Assembly (NCBI GenBank): GCA_964034945.1
Contig: OZ035961.1
Location: 6,058,001 to 6,122,000 of the forward strand
DNA length: 64,000 bases
From: Chrysopilus asiliformis
Lineage: Eukaryota; Arthropoda; Insecta; Diptera; Rhagionidae
Reading direction: 5' to 3'
The translations under genes and the position numbers were made by a program. Each line of letters begins with the position of its first letter. Position 1 is the first letter of the stretch. The notes beneath the pieces are model-generated. The model made no database searches and was not told the origin of the DNA. It saw only the letters and a program-made list of their open reading frames with translations. Positions 41,614-54,294 of this stretch are shown piece after piece.

Positions 41614-41925
41614 CACTCAGAAAAATAATAAAGCTGATCTAAGTCAAGGTTTTAACAAGACAAATCTGGCCTGTAGCAAGCAGTTGGTGTTATCCATTAC
41701 ATGGCATTTTTATAAGAAATACCTATCTCAGGACAACCCTTGCAGCGCCTTACGCCCTACTTTACTTGCTGTAGGTTTAATTTTTGAGTTTCCTCCGCCA
41801 TAGGTTGGCATATTTTTACTTTTCCTAACGCAGATGAACGCGTGCCGAGAATGGACTAAATTTTCCTTCAGGAAGCCAATTACGCCCTACACTAGTCGTC
41901 AACTGATACTCCATTTTTCTGAGTG
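41614..41925. mobile_element. CACTCAG-family MITE, divergent full-length copy
   Basis: CACTCAGAAAAAT at left and CATTTTTCTGAGTG at right. Flanked by AA on both sides, again a possible 2-base duplication. Interior aligns with 11156-11427 in order but is diverged, and matches the decayed copies at 665-906 and 10738-10925 better. Confidence 0.8.
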
Positions 41926-42129
41926 AAAGAGAAATAGTAAGAAATGATTTTTCTTTATAAGAAAGGTATATTAAAATTACTCCAAAAACCGAAATCATTG
42001 CACGTCCTCGAGATATATACCCATCGACTCAGTTCGATGAGTCTGCATACTGTTTGTATGTGTAACGGAAATTGTAACATCGATTCAGTAATCCTTAACC
42101 AAATTTTCCGAGATTTTTTGCATCCGAAA

Positions 42130-42560
42130 GCTATTATCGCCCCATAGAACTCTATGGAACGCGATATTAGAGAAAATTGACCGTTTTCGAGATAATCGCA
42201 AAAAGCTTTTCCATTTGTGCGGTTGATGTGAGAAAGGAGTGGTCAGATTGAATTTTTATGTATGGCAAAGTTATGTAGTATCATATTCTAAACATTTTTT
42301 GCCTGAACGAATTTTGCGAAAAAATTAGTCGTTTTCGAGAAAATTGCAAAAATATTTTACCTTCGTTTGGGGAGGGGCGAAGGAGTAATTCTTTTTTTCC
42401 CATTTTTGTAAGAGGTTTACCTTTTGATAAAATCCGGTTCTATGCCGCGTTTCAACTTTCTACCTCAATTAGTTGTCGAGTTTTCAAATGATTTTGTACA
42501 AAAACTTTTAATATGATGCCCACTTATATTCATCATATGAAATTTGATGATATAAGGAAG
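42130..42560 (+). repeat. worn family-B repeat
   Basis: GAGAAAGGAGTGGTCAGATTG, ATTTTTATGTATGGCAAAG, ATATTCTAAACATTTTTTGC and CGTTTTCGAGAAAATTGC follow the family-B order. Confidence 0.65.
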
Positions 42561-43634
42561 GTATCACCTCACCGTTAGGTGGATTAAGCTGTGTTATTCA
42601 AATATAATTAGCATAGTAAAGTTAACAAATAATCATAAAGTTAAAACTATTATTACAAAAAAGACAGATAACGGACCAATTATATTAAGTTTTCTACTCG
42701 ACAAAAGACGGCAAAGCATGTTACAAAAAAGTGCAGAATATTTTACAAGGACATTCTTCAATGATGTTAATGCAATCTGTATTACAAAGGACATTCATTA
42801 CTTTGCTTAATACGTTTCTGTAAAATTCTAGCAAACATATATCGAATTCTGTACTGTAAAAACAAAAAGATATCTTATTTGACTTGCACTTTAGAACCGA
42901 ATTTCCATTTTTAAAAATCCAGTACGCGATATTCACTTAATATTTTTCAGCATTTCACCCTTTGATGTTGAAGGTATCTAGAACTCTTTAATTGCATCGA
43001 GAAAGGACGAAACTGAACAATAGCGCTCGCATGGTATCGAATTCCAGAGCAATGTGCATCCACCATACACGTTTCCTGTATGAAATTTCAGTTTGCTGCA
43101 TTCAATGCTATAACAATCACATTTTTAAAGCTTTACCCTTTAACCTAAAAAATATCTATAAAAAGAAGAGAGAGCGAAAAAAAACCTTTAGAAGTTGTCT
43201 ACAAAAGCCAAAAAAAAAGAAAAAGGAAAAACTTGTTCAAAGGAAGGTTTTGCTCTTGGCAGGCACTTGTACAAAAATCACTTTTAAAGTAAAAATGAAC
43301 AAAGGAGCGAGAACCGTTTCAACCAAGTTTTTGAAGTAAAGGTTCTTTAGATAACAAGAACTTAATCGAATTTTCAAGTAGCATAAGAAAATATTCGACT
43401 GACACTAAAAGTACGTATTTTCAACCCAAGATTATATAAACGTTTTTTGTTCACTTAAAAAAATATCGCTCTTAAGGTTGAGTATGTCTGTTGTAAAATT
43501 GCTAAATGTTTTACTTGATTCTTTTCAACAATAAAAAAAAAATAATAACCACGATGCTCGTGAAATTGCTACTGAATTTATTCATCATACAATTGTCACT
43601 TTATTGTTGTAAATTTCTTTTCTTCCTTTCTTGT
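42561..43634. other. intergenic, nothing recognised
   Basis: AT-rich. The Lys/Arg-rich 115-codon frame at 42992-43339 comes from A-rich tracts and shows no domain. Confidence 0.6.
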
Positions 43635-44932
43635 TTTTATACTCTATAGAATATATCATATAGATATATATTAGATTTAGTCTACCAATCATCGGACACA
43701 AAATTGAACACGAGGGTGTTATGGATGACAAAAGATTTTGATTTCCGCATGTGCGTCCGTCTGTCTGTCTGTTAGTGGACACCATAAGTGTCGAAAGCAT
43801 TGAGCTGGAGACTTGAAATTTTGTATATAGTTGCGTTTCTCGCAAATGGCTAGACTAAGTTCTTGAACGGGCTAAATTGGACCATTCTTTCCTCCCTCCC
43901 TCCTACCAATGGAACAGTTTTGTTTTCGAAATTTTATCGAAAACAGTGAATTATATTGAAAAACTAGCTTGCATACCCGTCGTTTCCGGGTTAAGTTTTT
44001 TCAATTTTTTATATTTTTTATGGTCGATGTAGGACCTAGCCTTCAGGCCAATCGGCTCGGTAGGTTCGCCGCGAAAGGGTAAGATAGAGGAAGAGCTAAG
44101 TTTCGAAATCACTTTTTAATAGGTCTATGTTGGGGCTCGACCCCCAACGAACATCTATGCCAAATTTCAGACGAATCGGTTCAGTAGTTTCCCCGCGAAA
44201 GAGTAAGATAGCGCAAAAACTTAGTTTCGAAATCACTTTACCCCCTCCCCTTACTCCCCCCACCCCTCACGCTACTTTTCCGTATGCCTATGTTGGAACC
44301 AGAACTACCACAGACACTCATGCAAAATTTCAAGTCAATCGGTTCAGCCGTTTTTGCGTGAAAGAGGAACAGACAGACAGACAGACACCAACTCATTTTT
44401 AAATATATTAGATTCGAAGAGAGGAGACTTTCTGGTACAAACTAGCTCGATGACCCATCACGAATGCAATGAATATCGATCGGCAATCGATCTCACAACA
44501 CCCACCGAGCTGGCTCTCCTTGTCTCCCTTCCCAAGGATAGTAACGAATACCATCAAGCTGGGATTTTGCTTTTGGCATTATTTTGGTTGCTAACAAATA
44601 TTAGTATGATATGATATATTGAGATAAAATGTGTTTAGAATAACATTTTAAATAACTCATCCATACATCAAAATCCAATCGGACTACTGCTTCCCCTCTC
44701 CCATACAAATGGAATTTGTCTTCTCGAAAACTGTACATCGTATCGAAAAATTTATAAAGATGAAATGTGTTTAAAATATGATTTTACATTACTTATCTAT
44801 GAATTAAAATCCAATTAGACCACCCCTTTTTCTTTTCTATACAAATGGATTTTTTTAAATAAATCATTTTGTCTGTCATCATATAGAGTACTTGACGATT
44901 GGCCCCTGGTAATTATAGCTTTTCTTATTTTT
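43635..44932 (-). repeat. family-B repeat, reverse copy, split by Helitron-like insertions
   Basis: 43635-43963 is the 3' part (TCTATAGAATATATC palindrome, CCGTCTGTCTGTCTG microsatellite). 44614-44932 is the 5' part, ending CCCCTGGTAATTATAGC as the complement of the start of the 62500 copy. Between them lie a Helitron (43964-44412) and a second candidate (44442-44609). Confidence 0.7.
43964..44412 (-). mobile_element. Helitron-like element, copy 4
   Basis: Read on the minus strand: TC at 44412-44411, ATGAGTTGGTGTCTGTCTGT, and at the left a CCCGGAAACGACGGG hairpin region, TATGCAAG and CTAG (43967-43964), then T. The 3' flank TTTTTCAATATAATTCACTG is the same family-B position as in copy 1. Confidence 0.85.
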
Positions 44933-47399
44933 ATAAATATGTTGTAAAAAATTACAAAAATTAACAAAACAGAAACCACTGGAAACAAAAACAACTTTCC
45001 GACTGGTCACAAAGTAACCAACTTGCAACCGTCTTTTTTGAAACAGGTTACAAACTAACCAATTTATTACAAGTAACTTGGCGTAATCATAGTAACCAAT
45101 TTTTTATGGTTTTTTCGCGATGGGTAGCAAAATAATCAATTAGAATGGTTTTTACACGACCGATGATAAAGTAAGAGATTTGCGACGGTTTTTGTGCGAT
45201 TGGTTACAATGCAATTGTGACATAAACTCATTTGCAACGGCTACGTTGCAACCACGAATACCTTGTAACCTGAGTCGCAAATCGTACAAGCTCGAATTAA
45301 GCCAATGGCGGTTAAAATTATGGGACTAACTTTTAATCCCAGTTTTGAAATTCGACACTTTTCAATACTTTTTCTGTCATTTTTTTTATATACGCCAAAA
45401 TTGAAAATTCCTGCATGAAAGGTTACGAAAAATTTCCAACTACTTGGATGAGAATTTTCCTCATCTTAGCCTAGATCACAAATTTCCACACCGTAGCACA
45501 GCAACTATTTTAAGCAAAATCCTCAATGGCTTATAAAAGTATTTTCATAGCTTAATGAATTGGGTTAGAAATATCTCGTCAACGTCGGAACACGTCCCTA
45601 AACTTCCACTCCCCCCGGGGTAAACCTATGGCCGGGCCGCAATATTTCCAACATTGAAAACTTTTGGTTACTACTTTAAAGCTTTTTCACTTTATGTTTA
45701 TCTCACACCCCGCGGTACCCTTAAAAAGCAAGCCTGTTTCACTATTCCCAGCACTCCTGTATTCATGCCGTCTCATCCCACATTCGTTGGCCACCATCTA
45801 CCCATATCTGCCAATATGCACAATAAAACTGAAAAACAGAAAACAATTCCCAACACAGAAATTTTGAGGAGAAGACAGAACAGATGCTTTCAGAACGTAA
45901 TGACAGCCCAGGGAGTGATGAAAAATAGCAAAAAGAACTTGAGGCTTTTCCATATCTACTTCTCTCAAAATTTTCGGTTTTCCCGATATATTCATGAATT
46001 TTCCTAAGGTATCACGACTAACTTTGGTTCCTATTCCTATTTTCTGACTGCCTGAGTGCCTCAGATCCTGGGACGCTTCCAGATATATACTCATTCAACT
46101 ACTTATCCTACTACGAATTCTTCGTCTCCAATCTACTAACTTCTGTATTATTCCATTTTCAACATTTCCCAGTTTTATTTTATTTTCTCAACATTTTGTA
46201 TAGAGTTTTTCATTCTTATTTGCTGCCGATGGTGTATTCTGGATTCTTCATCGACTGGTGATGAGATTATTGTTTAGTGAACATAACATTCCTTTACAAT
46301 AGATGGCCATCATGATGGTGAACCCAAATGGATACGAAGTTGATGCTTGCCTCCTATACTGATGTCCACCCTCTCTTTTCATCAGTATTACCCAACCATT
46401 CGCCTACCCACCCCAGTTACACCCGCTTCTGGCACTCGACCCGGGAAAGGCCTTTACCAATAAGAATGTTTTCAGTCAATGGTTGAAAGTTTATTGAGTT
46501 TACGGGTAAAACACTGATTTATTTCAGGCGTATATTAGTCGATGGCCGAACAAAGACGCAATTTAAATTAAAAAACAAAACAAGAAAGAAAGAAAAAAAC
46601 TAAGGCTACAGCAACAAAATTCATTTCGAAGAATGAACAGTAAATTTGAAGTTACTGAATCAGAGACTATACAAAGTTTTACTCGAGTTTTCCCCAAAAT
46701 CGATTCACAGAGGCTAGCATATGCTTAAGTTCCTCTTCAATTCTCTATGCTAAAAGTTGTATGAACCAATAATATAAATTGAGTGGATAGTATGTGGAAA
46801 TATCGAAATAGGGTGAAAATACCTAAAGGTGATTCATGTTTTAAACTATGTAGATTTTGTTTATGAATTATGATGGGATAATGATAAAATCTATATTAAA
46901 TTAAAAAGTTATTGAATACTTCACGGTAATTTTCGCCTTTTTCAAACCCATTCCATATAAAAAATAATTCAGGCTTGCTCCCGTATTATGTAAGAACCCA
47001 TTTGTAATTGCTGGTTGAGGACGTAAAGGCTGTTAGAAGATTCCTCCCTTCTAAAGGCAAAAACCAAATACGTTACGCTTGAAGTTTGATAAATGCGAAA
47101 ACCGCAACGAAAAAATCCAGCTAGTGGTTTGAGAGATACCGGGCAAGGGGATTTAACATAATTTATTTTATGTCAATCCACAACAAGATTAGTGTGGATT
47201 TTGCTTAATGAAAAATATAAATTTTTAAACTATTTAATTTATCTTGCGTTTTTCTGTTTGTCTGCCCGTTTGACTGTCAGGGTCAAATCTTGCAATCCAA
47301 CTTTTACTCATTTTCACTCACCCAATTGACTTGAAATTTTGCACGCATACGTAACGGCGATGACAATGCAATATGTGTGTATGCATGTACTAGGGGGTG
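44933..47399. other. intergenic, 2.5 kb with no assigned feature
   Basis: 44940-45300 has many GTTACAAA/GTAACCAA-type motifs of unclear nature. The 117-codon frame at 45654-46007 has no recognisable domain. 47250-47340 resembles the internal CTGTC...AATTGACTTGAAATTT part of the Helitron family, without ends. Confidence 0.55.
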
Positions 47400-47671
47400 C
47401 ACTCAGAAAAATGTTTAGGTCAATTTTTTGTCAGGTTAACTCTGACCTTACAGAGGTGTCTGTAAGCCAGCTAGCGGTCAGAGTTAACCTATCTAAGGTC
47501 AACTTGTGCAGCTCCCAATGCCCTACTTCACCTGCTGGTGGCTTAATTTCAGAATTTCTCCGGCCACAAGTCAACTCAGTTTTACTTGCCCACATGCAGG
47601 CGAACGCGCGCCTGCCCGAGGCCAATTACGCCGTATGTAGGTCGTCGAGTTAGCCTCCATTTTTCTGAGTG
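47400..47671. mobile_element. CACTCAG-family MITE, intact copy 2
   Basis: Near-identical to 11156-11427 (272 bases each). Ends CACTCAGAAAAAT and ATTTTTCTGAGTG, flanked by TG on both sides. Its similarity to copy 1 suggests fairly recent movement. Confidence 0.87.
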
Positions 47672-48551
47672 TGGGTTCTTAATTTCTATTTAGAACTTGT
47701 ACTTGATTTGTACATCAAAGAAAATAATTATAAAGCCATATCGTCGCTAGAATATTGCTTTGACGTATCCGCGAAAATCGATTTTTTTAGATTTTTTAAA
47801 ATAGATTGATGAAAGCCGCTCTAAAAAAATGTATTAGCTACTGAGATATTCGTCCTTGTTTCCCGAATAAAGCGAGTTTGCATACGCATACGGAAAAATT
47901 CAATTAATTTGTGAATATTATTTTACCGGATATATATTTTAAAAAAATCCCCGGGACAGACTTGACATAAATTACATTCAAATTTGAAACGCGAATATCT
48001 CAGCTGTAATTAATGGCGAATACGTCAAAACAATCTTCAAGCGAACATATATCGATCTCGAGAAAGAACAAAATCACGTAATTTCGAGGTAATAATTGAG
48101 GTAACAGTTATGTGGGGCCTTAAATGATTTGTCTATTGACAGAAAAACCTGCGATTTTCCGCGCAGTATTTTCTGTCAATAGTTCTGTCTATTTTCGATG
48201 TAATCTTGGGTGAGCTAGGGCTATAATAAAATATGAAATGATTGAAAAGCTTAAAATAATTTTTTGGGCGCAGTGTATAAGAAATCAGAGCGAGATAAAA
48301 GCATGAAAAATAAGATAAAATAAATAGGTACTTAATCCGCTTCTATTTCTGACACACAGAACTCAAAAAATTTTTTTTTTCTTTTTAAAAGCTTTTATTT
48401 AGCTTGCCTTCGTGTCTGTCTCTCTGTTTGTTTGTTCGTTTGTCTGTCGGGGTCAAAACTTGCAATCTAATTTTGACCCACTTCGATTCATCGCTTTTAT
48501 TTCTAATACATAGTGCTCAAAAAAAATTTTTTTTCCTTTTTAGTGCATTTA
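47672..48551. other. intergenic with a small inverted repeat
   Basis: 48262-48372 contains TTTTTGGGCGCAGTGTATAAGAAATC and the opposing TTCTATTTCTGACACACAG arm, a relative of 8085-8200. 48402-48510 carries a CTGTCTGTTTG tract and a further single arm. Otherwise nothing. Confidence 0.5.
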
Positions 48552-48795
48552 TTCAACACATTGACTGCCATGGCTATCATTTTTGATAGCCAGTGAGCCA
48601 TGGCTATCATTTTTGATAGCCAGTGAAAATTGGCACTAATTCATGAGCGGCCAAGGCTATCATTTTCGATAGCTGGGTGTACAATCTACATGCATACATA
48701 CATACATTCATACATACGTACATTCTACATACGTCTACATGTATTGGCATCTCCCTCACATTTTTGCAAAATTGGTCTGGCAGTCAACGTGTTAA
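48552..48795. mobile_element. piggyBac-like TTAA MITE, copy 6 (left TTAA mutated)
   Basis: Right end GGCAGTCAACGTGTTAA pairs with left TTCAACACATTGACTGCC. GGCTATCATTTTTGATAGCC occurs twice (48572-48591 and 48602-48621) and a third, slightly changed copy follows at about 48655-48674. A TACATACA microsatellite is at 48690-48715. Confidence 0.77.
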
Positions 48796-50561
48796 ATAAA
48801 AGCTTTTTTTTTTAAAAAAAAATTTTAGTACATTTTTTTTATATTGCACATTTTTTTACTTGAAGTAAATTATCAAAACAGGCAACTTTTCGCTATTTTA
48901 CAAATTTATAGATAAAACCTAATTTGGGTACAACCAGCATATCCTCACTTTTTAAAAAGCAGTTAAGAAATAGCTCAATATATAAAAACAACATACATAA
49001 AGAATCACAACAGGATATAGATATTTGTGCAGGCTAAAGATAGGAATGAACCCAACAGAGCCGAAAATATAAGGCAAGAATATACATACTAATGTATGTA
49101 TATCAGCAAATCATAACCGCTACGAAACGAACGATATAAACAAAAATATATATAAAACAAATCTCCACAACACTATGCTAGTCGTCAGTATTAAAAAGTT
49201 AAGCGTGTATTGTTTACTAGGCACTTTTACATTATCCAGGACACTCTTTTGAGAGTTAGCGGAAAACAACAAACACAAAAACATTAAAATAAATAATTTT
49301 GGTTCCAGTTACAGATGATCAAATGGAAAAAGGACAATTGGGTCTCCGATCAGGGGGGTCGGCGGGTGTACGAATGGAGGGAGCCGGGTCGGGTCGATGA
49401 CGCCAACGACAACGATAAGGAATGAAAAAAAAACTGCTTTTTGCAGAGAATCGAATAGAACGGAGAGTTTTGGGAGTATAAAATGGAGTCAGGGATGAAT
49501 TGCCTCTCCTGCGGAAACTTTTGCGAAATCTAATGAGGAATAATATCACTTCGAATCCTTTTGCCGCTGGTATGGCGATATTTTCATGCCAGAGGGAGAT
49601 GGTGGTTAGCTGGCAGGGTGACGTATACGCGAGTAAGCTATTTGGAAACCAACCAAATGGTCCGAATTTATGATCTTTTTTAACCCTAGCCCTTAAGGAG
49701 TTTTGCACCGTTATGAAAAGAAAATGGGTGAGTATTAGTTGAAATGGAACTCCGTAAAAAGATTTATTGTTCGCTTTTGTATTCGGCTCTTTGGTAGTAC
49801 ATATATTTACTTTTGTTCGAATCCCTGTTAATATTTTACAGCTTTCCCATACGAAACGAAAGGATTTAGGACGTGCCTATGTCGTATGTGGGCCATACCA
49901 TATCGCAAGGACATACGATTTTTTTTTTTTGGCTTTTTTTTATACAAAATATATAAGCGCATAACATTCAGCATAATCCGTTTTTCCCTTGTTCCTACAT
50001 TATTTATTATGATTTTCATATTTTTTCGCAATGATTTGATGTACATACGTATATCCCTTACAAGGATTCTAAATTTCAAAATTCCTTTTTTGGAAAATCT
50101 TATAAATGATACAATTGATTAAAGTCGGTAATACGGCTTTTGCTGACAGTTACAAAGGTCGACTAGAGTTCGTGTTTATTACTTCAAAGATGATAAATTT
50201 ATTAACTATTAGCATTTGGATTTGAACGCCCGTAGGCTGATTCTAGGAGTGGAGGCATAAAAAGCGCGTAGGGATAAAGATTGACTGCTTAAGATATTTT
50301 CGAATAGTGATAAAGTTTTTGTAAATTATAGGTAGGAACTTTTATTCATTTTTGCTTTCAGTTTTTAAATATTTAAAAATTTAGCATTTTTTTTACTTAA
50401 TAACGTTTGAAATTCAGCAGAACTGTAATTTAACAAATAATGTTGAAATGTCTTTTAGGGAAATTTGACTATCTACGTGTAAGAAAGAAAAAATAAGAAG
50501 GCCTCCGCTTCAAAAATTTCTGCTGAGAACGAAGTAAGTTGATTCGATTTCATCATATAAA
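48796..50561. other. intergenic, nothing recognised
   Basis: 49310-49710 is richer in G/C than its surroundings and leaves a 129-codon minus-strand frame (49708-49319), which has no recognisable domain, low complexity in its end and no splice context. Otherwise AT-rich. Confidence 0.55.
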
Positions 50562-50638
50562 GCGCCGTTTACATCTGGGACTTTATTCCGCGACAGAAAA
50601 TTCACGTTTCACAACCGTTTACATTACCATACAAAATT

Positions 50639-50874
50639 CTGGGCACCAATCATGTATTCCGACGCGTCTCTGTCTTTCGACTTCGACGCAGCTTTTAACT
50701 CTTGACTTCGCCATATCTGCAGCTTGAAATTTCGCGGAATCGTCACTATGAATCGAAACGTGATTCTGACTGTTATTCTAGGAAATTTGAAGCTGCTGAT
50801 ATGGCGAAGTCAAGAGTTAAAAGCTGCGTCGAAGTTGAAAGACAGAGACGCGTCGGAATACATGATTGGTGCCC
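50639..50874. mobile_element. foldback MITE (GGGCACCAATCATG family), copy 3
   Basis: CTGGGCACCAATCATG and CATGATTGGTGCCC ends with the same arms as 4636-4873; 236 bases. Confidence 0.85.
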
Positions 50875-51246
50875 TGATTTTTTTTTCCAGAAAGACGCAG
50901 CAACCGGAATTTTTTCATACAAAACCGCCGAAATAAGTTCAGGTTTTGACAACTTTGGCTAATGCCCGGTTCGTTAGTGACAGTTTAAACTCCGTTTAAC
51001 CGGCGATAAAGTTTAAACTGCCGTTTAGCACGAAATTGTGTTTTTCAGTGACATTTTATCTCTAACCAAAAGTTTAAACGGAGTTTAACTTAAACGGCCA
51101 TGGATGAGGGTTTAAACTGCCGTTTTTCAAAACTTATTTGTCATTTGTAGATCCATGAAGAATAAAACACATAAAAATGGACTGCATCACTTTTTTTTTG
51201 CTCTCCACAATTTCACTATATTTTTTTACACATTTGAAACACAATT

Positions 51247-51354
51247 ACAACCGAAATAACAACCGAAATCACAACGGAAATAGCATCCGAAATAACAACC
51301 GAAATCACAACCAAAATAACAACCGAAATAAGATCCGAAATAACAACCGAAATT
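51247..51354 (+). repeat. 12-base tandem repeat, nine units
   Basis: Consensus ACAACCGAAATA. Nine units in register with a few substitutions (AGATCC, GCATCC, ACAACG variants). It lies inside the 50961-52259 element. Confidence 0.9.
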
Positions 51355-51563
51355 AAAATCGTTTTATTTTTTATAGAATTTTATAATTAATGCGTAAACA
51401 AATATTACGAAAGTGATAACTAGACAAATACATCAATGATTTTATGACTGAAAAATTTGACATTTCAATATATTTTACTTGTATAGTAGACTGCAAAATT
51501 GACAAAAAAGTTTAAACTTTAGTTTAATAAAACGTTCAATTCCGTTTGCCTGAGAAACACCAA

Positions 51564-52179
51564 CAGCCTTATTAATAAACGTTAGTTAATTTTTATCAAT
51601 GGTTTACGCAGTGGATAACTCGAAATTCTTATTAATAAAATTTTTTTAGAGTTAACTGACATTAGTTAACTCTGTGTTAGCTAACATACCGATTTCCTCG
51701 AGTTAAGGAGTTGATAACTCTTGATGGCGCATAATTCTTGCAAAAAAGACCGGAAAAAGCAATGATCCATTATAAAAATGCAATTTATGTTGTTATATTA
51801 TATTACCTTATCACTTGAACGCCAATTTTCTGATTATTTTCGTTCAATTTTTAAATTTTCCATTTTTAATTACTTTGCAGTCAATCACAATTAAAATAAA
51901 CACATTAATTTCACTCCGATTTAAATATCGTCTCCAAGGAAACGGATTTAAAAAACCCAAATATGACTCAAATGTAAAAGATTTTCGTAATTTTTGGTAC
52001 AATTCGGCACAAGGGTTGCCGTATTTAAGCTAAATTTTTAAATAAAATACGTGTTAACTATTATATGGAGGAAAATTTTTTATTAATAAGAATAGTTAAC
52101 TAATGTATAAGTTTGCTATCTCTGAGTTAGTTAGCACATGAGTTATCTCCGTGTTAGGGATTTTTTATTAATAAGGCTG
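51564..52179. mobile_element. MITE with CAGCCTTATTAATAA ends
   Basis: CAGCCTTATTAATAA and TTATTAATAAGGCTG are perfect 15-base inverted repeats. CAA flanks both sides (51561-51563 and 52180-52182), a likely 3-base duplication. GTTAACTAA-type motifs fill the arms. It interrupts the GTTTAAAC element, so it is the youngest of the nest. Confidence 0.8.
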
Positions 52180-52350
52180 CAAAAGTTTAAACTATCGTTT
52201 AAACTTCATTGTGAGTTTAACTAAACTAAAGTTTAAACTTTCACTGAAAAACCGGGCATAAGTGAATTAATTGTGCCATATATGGACAAAATTAATTCTG
52301 AATAAAATTCACCGCTAAATTCAAGAAAAAGTCGCATGTGTAAACAGGGC

Positions 52351-54294
52351 CTAAGGCCAAGGTGACCAAGATGGCGGCGGAATTTTTTAGGTTTCGAGAT
52401 AAATTTTTCTTAGTGATTAAGAAATTAGAACATTTGATTTCATAATTCTGGGTCGATGGTTAAGTTTTCGGGACAACATGCCCAAATTTGGGACTTAGCC
52501 ATATATGATTCCCCTATGGTAAGATATTCTTATTTGAACATTTAACTATCTCTAAATGAAACCCTCACTAACATCTCAATATTTCTTCAGTCAAATAACA
52601 TATTCACAACAATTTTTTCATAGTAAAATAAGGTTCTATTTTAAGATTCGTCACACATTATTATTTATTTTAAAGATCCATTTTAGTTTTAAAGTAGCAT
52701 TTTCTTCTATTGTGTAAATTGTGGCAATATGTCATCAATGTTGTCTGGAGATTATATTTTTATTCTGTAATTTTTCCTTTACGTTTTGTTTTTTGTTATT
52801 TTCTCCTGGCCTCATTCATATTTTACATAAAAAATCCACATGGGCATTTATCATATGCTACCCTCATTTGTCTTTTTTCACTGTACATCACAAACGTATG
52901 AGCATGATGTACAAAAAAAAAAGTCTACCGCCTAAAAGCATGTGGGTAGATTAGAATTTTCCTTCTGCTGCAACTGACATATTTTTTGCCTATAGAGTTT
53001 TCCCTCTGGTCGTACTTTTGCGTATTTCTGCTATTAATTGTTGAAAATCAAAATGTCACATATGAGCTTCATTTAAAGAGCAATTTTCGTTTTCTAATAT
53101 TTTGGAGAAAGTACTGTAGTTAAATTGTGGGTTTTTACATAATTAAATAGGGGCAATTGAAAAATGTTTTTTTTTTAGTTTTATAGAAAAAATTCTACCA
53201 CGGGAATTTAAATAGAATTTCAAGTGCGCACGGGTCTTTATTTAATATTTATTATAAAATTACGTCACAAGTTTAGGGAAGGAGAGGGATTCTGCAGTAG
53301 ATCGACGGCCAATTTAAAAATCCATATAAAGATCGCGAAATAGCATGACGAGAAGGACGGGCTGGGGAGCGGGAGTGCGAAGGATCTATGGCTAAAATCA
53401 TACTAAAAGCACTTTGCAAATTAAGGAGAGAAAAACTAATGGAAATGATTGAAATCAAAGGCTTTCGATTAAGACCCAATTTTATTTTTCTGTCCAAAAA
53501 TTCAAATTAATTTATGTTTGTTTTTTTCTTTTTTGCTTTTTTGAACTCTGAATTTTAAGCAAACTACGAGTAGTTACTCTTTTCTGTATAAATAATTAAT
53601 TAACGCAAATTTTCTTTTGATGTGAAATTTCTTACATCATTAAAAATTCTTCATATAATTACATTTTCTAAAATATCACAACGATTTAAGACTTTTCTCT
53701 TTAATACTATAAGGTCGCCGAAACACCCCTTTTGCCGCACAAATTCTATGCCATTTTCAGTGCTGATGTTGGTGTTTTACTCCATAAACCGAGCGAACCC
53801 TTGAAATAATTAAAAAGCTTAGAGAGATGCTGTACAAAAGGGTTGGCAGTCTTTTCTTGTATGAACATTAATAAATCATAAATATTAATAGCATTGGATT
53901 GGAGCAGTTCCATTCAATATGCTGTTGTTGTTCATCTTATGAATTCTACTTACTTATATTTTAGTCATCTATATTTTATATGTAAAATAACTACGATAAT
54001 AAGGAAAGTATATTGTAGGTACATCTTTAAACGTATGTTTGTAGATCCATATATACATATATTATATGAGACAATACACTTATTTAGAGATGGTACCTTG
54101 ATTCCTGTGAGAATATTACCACTTAAATGGAATATCGTTGAACAAAATAAGGTCTGAAATATAAAAGGATCGAAGATAAACACTACACAGATTTTGGAAT
54201 ATATTACGAAAATATTTTCTAATGGTTTGAGAGTAAATTAAAATGAAAAACAAGTCAAAATAAAACATTTTATATTGTTCAAAATTAAAATTTA
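52351..54294. other. intergenic, nothing recognised
   Basis: AT-rich. No repeat family, RNA gene or exon-like stretch seen. Confidence 0.6.

Larger units (their letters stand above)
50961..52259. mobile_element. MITE rich in GTTTAAAC motifs, interrupted
   Basis: AATGCCCGGTTCGTTAGTGA with CAGTTTAAAC at left; AAAGTTTAAACTTTCACTGA and ACCGGGCAT at right. Many AGTTTAAAC and GTTTAAACT motifs in both arms. Contains a 12-base tandem repeat (51247-51354) and a younger MITE (51564-52179). Confidence 0.7.
50562..52350. mobile_element. outer MITE with GTTTACA ends, holding three other insertions
   Basis: Left GCGCCGTTTACATCTGGGAC followed by TTTATTCC; right AAAAAGTCGCATGTGTAAAC then AGGGC. These pair imperfectly, with AGAAAATTCACG / ATAAAATTCACCG further in. 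Inside lie a foldback MITE and a TTTAAAC MITE that itself contains another. Confidence 0.5.

Noticed and set aside
42992..43339. 115-codon Lys-rich frame
   Set aside because: Driven by A-rich tracts (AAAAAAGAAAAAGG type); no domain.
45654..46007. 117-codon frame
   Set aside because: No recognisable domain and no splice context.
49319..49708. 129-codon minus-strand frame, the longest uninterrupted frame in the window
   Set aside because: No domain, Ser/Phe/Arg-rich composition typical of noncoding frames, no splice signals or repeat relation; the GC-richer sequence alone explains its length.
51247..51354. CRISPR-like array
   Set aside because: Nine 12-base units with no spacers: a simple tandem repeat in a eukaryotic transposon.
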